DNA of 64,000 bases from Smallanthus sonchifolius (lineage: Eukaryota; Streptophyta; Magnoliopsida; Asterales; Asteraceae): positions 75,771,001 through 75,835,000 of the forward strand of contig CM042018.1 of NCBI GenBank assembly GCA_023525975.1, given 5' to 3'. Below are positions 55,902 through 64,000 of the stretch, one piece after another. The translations under genes were made by a program, and so were the position numbers. The notes below the pieces were generated by a model. It worked only from the letters and a program-made list of their open reading frames with translations, did no database searches and had not been told where the DNA came from. Position 1 is the stretch's first letter. The number at the start of each line of letters is the position of its first letter.

Positions 55902-56085
55902 TATCTATACAAACAGAATCACATATTTTTTACTTTTATCTGAATAAACCGAAATCACATATTTTTGGTTTTTATCTGTACAAGCTGAAATCACATATTT
56001 TTGTTTTTTATCTGTACAAACTGAAATCACATAGTTTTTGTTTTTATCTGTACAAACTGAAATCACATATTTTTGGTTTTTAACA
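55902..56085 (-). repeat. About 39-bp tandem repeat in the C3 spacer, 5 units
   Basis: Unit ATCTGTACAAACTGAAATCA followed by CATATTTTTGGTTTTT. C1 has only two to three diverged units at 43840-43950. The repeat accounts for a spurious repetitive ORF here. Confidence 0.88.
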
Positions 56086-57329
56086 TCATGAGCAATGAGG
56101 ATCATATCAGTATTCAATTAATTCATCACACATATTATCAATAACAAAGGGTAACCTATAGTATAACTCAATTTTGTGCATTTTGCATCTTTTTCATTTT
56201 GAAACTCATTCAATTTGAATAATATTTGAAATGATACGCGATAAATTTCAAAGTAAATAAGATCAGGTTATAAAATGCTCTTTTATTTATACCGAATTTG
56301 AAATATAAAGCATGAATTCTTAAATTTGTCATTATTATATTATTTGAAACTATAAGCGTTTATTTTCCAAATTCATGTGATTTAGTACCATTTAGATGAA
56401 AAACATCGTGTACCCCACATATATATGCCAAACAGAAAGTAAATGCACTATCTTCAAGACATATAAGATTTTACTAAAGATTATCCGAATATTCAGAATG
56501 AGGAGACATCACTTAGCACATGAATAGCAGAATCCAAATTGGATTGTATAGGAATCAATGAGATTCAGAATCGAATGATTCAATGTTTTGGCTTATATTT
56601 GTGGAATCATAGGATTCAGGTACGTGGATCCAACTGTTATCTGGATTATGAATTCAATGGAATCAGTAAAGATGATGTATCAATATGATCCAAGGGGTAG
56701 TATATGTTTGACAGAAGTTGTCAAGTACATATCTTGATTATACTTCAAATTGCATGCTTTTCGAGACATGGGCACTGAAGCAAATCGAATGAATAGTGTT
56801 AAGGACATAGCCCGAAACTGATCTCTTAAGAAAATCTTTATTAAAAGCTAATATTCTTTATCTGATAATGATCTTTTACACACACACCCAGGCATATAAT
56901 GGATTTAAATAACAGATGTAATCATATTCTATTTAATTTTCACACTACTATTAGTTTCAAAACGCTTTTAGCCTATTGACAATTCAAGTTTCAAATTTTA
57001 TACACAAATTTTAAAAAAAATTATCAAGAATAGAGCATTCACAACACTATCATTTCTTATTTATGCAGACTTTGAAATTTAGATCAGATCAACTTATTTT
57101 AATCAATCATATATCAAGGTCAACTAAGGTCGTGTGAAATGAACTAATTACTGATGTACTATCATTTCTTCTCTAACCTCAAATGATGTCAAATTTTATA
57201 TTTTTCAATTTGTTTTGACTTTTTATAAATTAAACTTTTTGACTGAAAATGTAAATGCAGAAATGTAATAAAGCAATAAAAGAACTTAAAAAACAAAATT
57301 TTCCATGAAATTCTGATTTTGAAAAACTT
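56086..57329 (-). other. Rest of the pol-to-third-ORF spacer of C3
   Basis: No ORF; alignable with C1 42587-43840. It carries the complement of AAATGATAGTACATC at 57151-57169 and a second AAATGATAGTGTT near 57040. Confidence 0.75.
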
Positions 57330-60300
57330 TTATTCGGGATTGATCATACCAATCATTTTAATTAGGAATTCAAACCTGGTACGATCAAATGCCTTGGTAA
57401 ACAAATCAGCAAAATTATCTTCAGTGTGTACCTTGACCAGCTCAATCAACCTTTTCTCTGCACAATCACGTATAGAATGATATCGAATTTCGATGTGCTT
57501 AGTTTTACTATGTTTAACAGGATTATTTGTTATGGAAATAGTAGCATTGTTATCAATAAGCATAGGGGTTCCTGTGAAATTCAAACCGTAATCTCTCAAT
57601 TGTTGTTGTATCCACAGGATATGTGAACAACAACTTGCAGCAGCGATGTATTCTGCTTCGCATGTTGAAATCGAGACTGTGGTTTGCTTTTTTCATTGCC
57701 AGGATACAAGTAGATTACCTAAGAACTGGCAACCACCTGTTGTAGATTTCCTGTCCAGACAACAACCACCAAAATCAGAATCAGTATAAGCATTGAAATC
57801 AAAGTTAGAACCATGAGGATACCATAGCCCTAAACGTTGTTTTCCTTTTAAATACCGAAAGATTCTTTTCACAACAATTAAGTGAGATTCTTTTGGCTTT
57901 GCCTGAAATCTGGAACAGATACACACGGCGAACATTATATCCGGCCTTGAAGCGGTTAAGTACATGAGGGATCCAATCATAGCTCTGTAAAGTCGACAAT
58001 CCACATCTTTTCCTTCCGGGTCAGAATGCAGCTTATGATTTACCGGAATTGGAGTATCATATGGGGTACAGTCCTCCATCTTGAACCGGCTCAAGATGTC
58101 TTTGACATACTTGGACTGATGAATAAAGAAACCATCTTCCTTTTGATTTACTTGTAAACCTAAGAAAAACGATAACTCTCCCATAGCAGACATTTCAAAT
58201 TTCAACTTCATAACACCCTCAAAGTCTTTGCACAACCCTTCATTTGTCGAGCCAAAAATAATATCATCCACATAAATCTGTACCAGTAGGTAATCTCCCC
58301 CTGATTTCTTTATGAATAAGGTCGAGTCTATCTTTCCACGAACAAAGTCATTCGCCAAAAGATGTGTGGATAAAGTCTCATACCACGCACGAGGAGCCTG
58401 ATAAAGACCATACAGAGCCTTATCAAGCTTGAAAACCATATTCGGATTCAGTGGATCTTCAAACCCCGGCGGCTGACACACATAGACTTCCTCCTTGACT
58501 TTCCATATAAAAACGCACTTTTAACGTCTAATTGAAACACCTTAAAACCTTTAAAGGAAGCAAAAGCTAGAAACAACCTTATAGCTTCGAGCCTCGCAAC
58601 CGGCGCATAAACCTCGGTGTAATCAATTCCTTCCTGTTGATTGAAGCCCTGGACAACGAATCTTGCCTTGTTGCGTACCACGACACCTCGATCGTCTTTC
58701 TTACATTTAAACACCCATTTTGTTCCTATCGGATACGCACCCTTCGAAAGATCAACAAGATTCCAAACCTTAAGTTTGTCAAATTGAGCAAGTTCTTCTT
58801 GCATAGCTTCTATCCAGTTATTGTCATTTAAAGCCATCTCAACATTCTTGGGTTCAACCTGTGAAATAAAGCAAGAATGTGAGCAATCATCAAGAACACC
58901 AGAATCTTTAATGCAAGTATACAAACAAGTATTGTCAACAAGAGAACGTGTCTTCACTCCATCCTATAAATTTCCAATGATATTCGTCACCAGATGATCT
59001 TTGAGTTCCTTGATGGATGCGATCTCAGGAACCGGCAACACGTCAACTTGAGTAGATTCAGATTGATAAGAATAATCTTGAATAATTGAAATTTTCGAGT
59101 CTAAATTTGTAGGAATCTCCCCCTGAGCCTGTGTTGAAGGTAATGGATCATCACCCAACAACGGATTAGCAGAAGAATCTTGAAAAATAGCATTATCCTC
59201 CTCACTCTCTGAATCTTATGGACAGGAACAAGAAGCAACATTTGGATCAGGAGTAGAAGTAGATGGAATCGATGAATTTGGAACTGCATTTGGTAGAAAT
59301 CCATTGTGCTGTGCATCTTGACAAGAATCATAAAGAACAGCAGCATCTTCATCAGAAATATCAAAAGGTAAATGAAAAGACTTGAATAAGTTTTCATAAT
59401 CAAATGCCTAATCCGGACTAATCGCCATTTGTGGTAAAGACCGATTTGAACAGTCAATATGGAACCATTCTTCAACTTGGCGTGTCTCTTTGTTATAAAC
59501 CCTCTTGGTTGTCGAATTAGCTACATACCCTAGAAAAATCCCTTCAATAGCCTTTGCACTGAATTATGTTGGGACATCTCGAACCTTCAGTAGGGTACAC
59601 GGATTACCAAAAGGTAGTAAATATTCCAGATTCGGCTTTCGATTATTCAACAATTCATAGCAAGTCTTGTTATGTCGCTTAACGGTCAAGACCCTATTCA
59701 AAACATGACACGCAGTATTCACAGCTTCAGCCCAAAAGGTGACTGGAAGCTTAGAATCTGCAAGCATCGTGCGAGCGGTTTCGACCAATGTCCTGTTCTT
59801 TCGTTCAGCGACACCGTTTTGTTGAGGAACATATGGCGCACTGAATTCATGATGAATTCCTTTTTGTAGACAGAATAAGCCCATTTTGCTATTCTTAAAT
59901 TCGCTGCCATTTTCACTCCTGATTCTTCTGACTTTCAGATTGAATAAATTCTCCAAACCCAGGATTAAGTATTGTACCAACTCTGTGGTTTCAGCTTTAG
60001 AAGAAAGAAACTTAACCCATGAAAATCTGGAGTAATCATCAGTTATTACCAAGCAGTACGGTTTTCCACCAATGCTCCTGATACTGATAGGACCGAACAA
60101 ATCCATATGCAGCAGCTCCAAAGGAGTTACGATAGAATTCGTCGATTTAGATTTGTGAGATTTCTTTCTTTGCTTCCCCTTCTTGCAAGGAATACAATCA
60201 TCAGGAACTGAGAATTTCATCTTCGGAATACCAAGAACCAAATCATTCCTAACAATGTAGTTCATCTTCCTAAAGTTAATGTGAGCTAGCTTCCTGTGCC

Positions 60301-60745
60301 ACAATATTGAATCAGATTCTGACGCCTTGGAGAGTAAACATGTTGGAATTGAATCCGTTGTAGTGGCGACACTCATATCAAGTACATACGTGTCATTTCT
60401 CCTCGGAGCCTTCATGAGAATCCATTCATCAGGAATCACAAAACCCGGTTTCAGAATATAGCATTCATGATCGTTGAAATGGAACGAAAATTTCTTGTCA
60501 AAGACTTGTGATACGCTTAAAAGATTATGTTCCAGCTGCTCCACATAGTCCACCTTTTCAAACTTAACTTTGTCATTCTTTAACGTTCCCTGGCCAGTTA
60601 TGTACCCGCCTTTATTACCCGCAAAAGCGACATAACCTCCATCAATTTTAATCACATCTTCCAACAAACGAATATTCCCTGTCATATGTCGATAGCAACC
60701 ACTATCCACATACCAAGTATTGTTGATAGTCCTCCTTGGTTGTTC
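57330..60745 (-). pseudogene. pol: Copia pol of C3: protease, integrase, RT, RNase H (stops and one frameshift)
   Basis: Protease motif VDSGCYRHMTG (Cys where E has Ala). GAG-pre-integrase zinc residues HRKLAHINFRKM...CIPCKKGK. Integrase core in HMDLFGPI, RSENGSEF (Glu where E has SDNGTEF, so one catalytic Asp is replaced) and QNGVAERKNR. RT with WVFKCKKDD, LDVKSAFLYG and VQIYVDDIIFGS. RNase H with YTDSDFGG, EAEYIAAAS and TKHIEIRYH. In-frame stops occur at 59564, about 59408, about 59218, 58964 and 57693. A frameshift at about 58450-58500 separates the two RT pieces. It ends at 57330. Confidence 0.9.
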
Positions 60746-60766
60746 CTACATAAACAAAGACAATTA
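60746..60766 (-). promoter_or_regulatory. Gag stop followed by a splice-acceptor-like tract (C3)
   Basis: On the minus strand TAA is followed by TTGTCTTTGTTTATGTAG, then the protease reading frame. It has the same layout as E at 35387-35409. Confidence 0.45.
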
Positions 60767-63700
60767 GTTAGAAATGGGAACCCAAGCCATTGTGGTCTTG
60801 GGTCGTCCAGATGGATCAAAATAAACAACTTCTAGCAACTCACAATCTACTTTATCATCAACCTTAGGCATATAAGATTCAGACTTAGACTTTCTCAATG
60901 AAGACTCAGAATGATTAATTGGAAAAACATTGTTAGATATATGTTTATCAGATTCAGATGTTTCCAAAAGTTTCTTTAGTTTTCTGTTGCGTCTTCTTCG
61001 TTGAGGTCTAGAAAGTTTAATTTCAGGTTGAGGCTCTTTTGAACTTCCAACATGTGGAATTTCAAACTTCTTTTGAATAACAGTAGGTTTAGAAATATTC
61101 TTATCATTTTTCTTAAATCCTGCAGATTTAGCAAAAGATTGATAAGATACATTCTTTACACCACTCAATGAAGACTTTTCCACATTCGGTCTTTTCAGAA
61201 TTTTCACCACTCTTTGTTGTGAAATTTCACTCTTCAATTTTCCCTTATTCTTATATGGACAATGAATCACAATGTGACCGACTTCATTACAATGAAAACA
61301 GACTCTTTTATCATGATGACTTCTGATATAAGGAGCTTTTGTGAAATTTGAAGAACTGTTGGACGAACAGGATTCAGAAGATTTCACTGAACAGTTGACT
61401 GGCATCTTTGGAACATAAATCTGTTTAGTTACTATTGATTAATTCTTATTTTGATAACCAGCAGCCACAAACCCACTAGATTGTAATACTTTTGACAAAT
61501 TAGGTTGAACAGCTTTCACTTCATCAGGTTCTGTCAGAATACACCTATCACAAGTAACATTCTTCAGAACCTTTGGTTCATCAATTTTCACTTCTTTCGA
61601 AATGCCTTCAACCTTTGAATCATCAAAAACCTCATCCTCTGTATCAGAATCATACACCATGTCTTCACCCGTCACTGGATTCACTTTTAATACTGTCTTG
61701 GGATCAATTTCCTCTTCATGAATGATTTCAGGCTCAACCACATAATTTGCATTGAACGGTGGAGGAACAAACCCAATTCCAGCAACCCTTTTTGTGGGAT
61801 CAGCATTAGCATTGAAATAATCCAAAACTACAGATGAATTCTCAAACTGTTCCAGCTTTCTATGTAATTTTATCACCTCAGATTCTTTATCAGAAATCTC
61901 CTTGTTCTTTTGAGCAACAATTTCATTACGCTTTTCGATATCAGCATAAGCCATATCCAGATGATATACTTGTTCCTTATTTTTCAATCCCAAAGAGTTT
62001 AAATCTCTTTTCAAAGACTCAATTCTTTCTATACACAATTTTTCATTATCTTTTAATTTCTGATTAACTGAGTGCATGGATTTCATATCACAAATTAGAT
62101 TTGTGTTATCATCCATAACTTTTTGCATTTTATCTTTAACACGGATGCAATTAGAACAGTAAATTTGACGGACAGAGTCTTTTACCTTTGTTGGATCTGA
62201 CATATCTGCCATGAAGACTTTAGCAATAGGAATATTGTCAGAATCAGCACCTTCAAAAAGATTTGGAGTTAAAGCAATCTCTTCTTCAGATACACTAGAT
62301 GCCATCTCAGGTTCAACAGTATCATGTTCTTCATCAGTACTCGGCAAACTTTCACCATCACTGGAACTTCCATCATCAGTTGACTCCTCAGACTTGTCAG
62401 AATGAATCTCAGCAACAAATGCTTGACTCACAGCACCAACTAAATCTTCAAGATGAATTCCCCAGTCATAATTGTCATCATTTTGAGCAACTAATGCAGA
62501 TGATGCAGTTGCATGATTAGAATTTCCTGAACCAGATGAACCATGTGATTGACTACGATTGTTCTGAAAAGTATTTGGTTTTTTCTGAGAATCAAACTCA
62601 ACTTTAGGCTTCACACATTCTTTAGCAAAATGACCATACTCTTGACAATTGTAGCAACGAACTTTTGATTTATCAAATCCCATACGAGAACGACTGTTAG
62701 ACCCAATATACTTTCTTCCCGTCCTTTTCAAGAAATCCTATGCATGTCGCATTAGCATAGCCATATTCCACTGAATGTTCATCTCCTCTAGATCAACCGG
62801 ATCAGTCTGTTTGAAATCTTCTTCAATGATCTCCGAATCATGAATCTTCCCTCCAATGAAATTTTCATAAGACGCCATGAAAGAAGAAAACATTGCTAGA
62901 TAATCATCAGAAACTCTTTGATGCACATTATGTGATCCAGAAGATGAAGAAGCGGTATTTGCAGGAAAAACCCGAATGACTTGGAATTCCAGAACAGTGA
63001 TCATTAGTAGCTTCTTGATTATCTCCAGAAAAAAATGCAACCCCTGCACCAGTTTTTCCTGAAGTCTTTGCAAAGTACATCGAAGGATCTTGAATATGCT
63101 CCATATTAGTTTCTTTCTTCTTCATATTCAAGTCATGAGATTGAAGCTTCCCAAGAACCTCTTCAAGAGACATAGTTTTATACTTCACATTTTCCTTTAT
63201 CAATACTGTATACATATCAAATTTTGATGGTAATGCCTCCAAGAACTTATCATTAATCTCTTCAGTCTCATAAACAACTGAAGCACTCGATAATTCACTC
63301 AGCAAATGATAAAATCGTGTTGCAATATCATCCAAAGATTCATTTTGGAAATGCTTGAAAACTAAGAACTGTTTTTTTAATAACTCTTTCCTGCTCTTCT
63401 TGACATCCAAACTCCCTTCACATCTCTTTTGCAAAGCTTCCCACAACTGTTGAGAAGACTTGAATTGTTTAAAGTTGTGATAAATTTCTTTAGGTAAAGA
63501 CATAGAAATGCTAGCCATAGCCTTCTTTTCTCTATCAAACAGTAGTTTCTCTTCGGTGCTCAAAGCAGATACCGGTTTTGGAACATTATCCTGACCCATC
63601 CAAGTATACGTCGGATGTGTATATCCTTCTAAGATTGGAATCCATAAACTCGTATCGGTAAAAGACACAAACTGATCAAACCTATCTTTCCAATTAGAAT

Positions 63701-63776
63701 AATCTGCAAGACTTAACAACTTTGGTGGTTTCTGAGATGTACCAATCTCATTATCATAGTTGAACATATTTGTCAC
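60764..63776 (-). pseudogene. gag: Copia gag of C3 (one frameshift, two stops)
   Basis: Starts MTNMFNYDNE at 63776. UBN2/Gag capsid region (LADYSNWKDRFDQFV, QFKSSQQLWEALQKRC, LEALPSKFDMY). A frameshift near 63000, then a stop near 62735 just before DFLKRTGRKY. CCHC knuckle CYNCQEYGHFAKEC near 62640, acidic Ser-rich segment, coiled coil (about 62090-61830), TAA at 61437, second knuckle CFHCNEVGHIVIHC near 61290, and a basic RPQRRRRNRK patch near 61010. It ends after AWVPISN at TAA 60764. It supplies the complete architecture against which the C1 gag deletions are read. Confidence 0.9.
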
Positions 63777-63849
63777 TTACACCATATTTGCCATTTTTAC
63801 AAAAAAAAAATAATTTCTGAAAAAATTTCCAAGTGTTGAAGCCGAACAC

Positions 63850-64000
63850 CCCTTAGGCGAAGATAATAAGTTCGCTTTAGTGAGTACCAAGCGAACTTAA
63901 GATCAAGCGAACAAGACAAGTTTGCTTAAGGAGGAAATCCGGTAAGTTCTCCTACTAATTAAGTTCGCCTAAAATGTGAGAAGCGAACTTAATAAGTTCG
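63850..64000 (-). repeat. GCGAACTT/AAGTTCGC array in the C3 leader
   Basis: About eight units of the family motif between the window edge and gag, the nearest about 75 bp upstream of the gag ATG. This mirrors the E leader array at 32095-32288. Confidence 0.88.

Larger units (their letters stand above)
55556..64000 (-). mobile_element. Element C3: Sirevirus-like copia, minus strand, cut by the right window edge
   Basis: Reading from right to left: leader with GCGAACTT array, gag (63776 to 60764), pol (60750 to 57330), pol-to-third-ORF spacer (57329 to 55556) with another array. Its own third ORF is replaced by plus-strand sequence at 55546. It is the same family as C1, with about 85-90% amino-acid identity in gag by eye. 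LTR and primer-binding site lie beyond the right edge. Confidence 0.88.

Noticed and set aside
55905..56117. Repetitive 70-codon minus-strand ORF
   Set aside because: Translation of the roughly 39-bp non-coding tandem repeat; C1 does not preserve it.
1..64000. Host protein-coding gene
   Set aside because: All convincing coding similarity is to LTR-element proteins; no intron-exon structure of a cellular gene was recognised.

Overview
This window is gene-poor plant nuclear DNA made almost entirely of nested LTR retrotransposons. I see no host gene, rRNA, intact tRNA or CRISPR array. The families are Gypsy/Tekay chromovirus (iMet-type primer-binding site), Gypsy/Athila-like (a TGGCGCC primer-binding site) and Sirevirus-like Ty1/copia elements that carry an extra third ORF downstream of pol. 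Together with the AT-rich dicot character this suggests a large-genome eudicot. Asteraceae is my best guess, from recollection of similar third ORFs there, not from a search.

Stratigraphy, oldest to youngest. Element D (Athila-like) is the base layer: its 5' part lies at 5369-8663 and its 3' part with the 3' LTR at 47612-51287. Element A' (non-autonomous Gypsy, 1-5368, left end outside the window) sits in D's 5' LTR. Element C1 (copia, plus strand) interrupts D at about 8664 and resumes at 42382-47611. Element A (non-autonomous Gypsy, LTR start at 11616) landed in the C1 gag region. Element B (Tekay, 14252-24960, nearly intact) landed inside A's primer-binding site with a TCGTA target duplication. 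Element E (copia, from 31169) landed in A's 3' LTR. Large deletions then fused E's third ORF to the end of C1 pol, and C1's third ORF to the D 3' region.

Right of D are a 48-bp minisatellite, a Gypsy-LTR-like stretch on the minus strand, a solo copia LTR (F), two third-ORF pieces in opposite orientations, and a minus-strand copia element C3 (55556-64000, same family as C1) that runs off the right edge.

Coding state. B has one reading frame for Gag-PR-RT-RH-IN with three stops and one homopolymer frameshift. E gag and pol are nearly intact. D, C1 and C3 are decayed. A and A' lack gag-pol but each keeps an intact 198-codon ORF for a Pro-rich, coiled-coil, tail-anchored protein of unknown function.

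The most striking pattern is architectural. Five families carry clusters of short, regularly spaced, family-specific near-palindromes. In the copia families the clusters recur just upstream of the LTR TATA box, in the leader just before gag, and just before the third ORF. The third ORFs of three families also share basic, nuclear-localisation-like patches. This suggests, as inference only, an element-encoded regulator and its matching cis sites.
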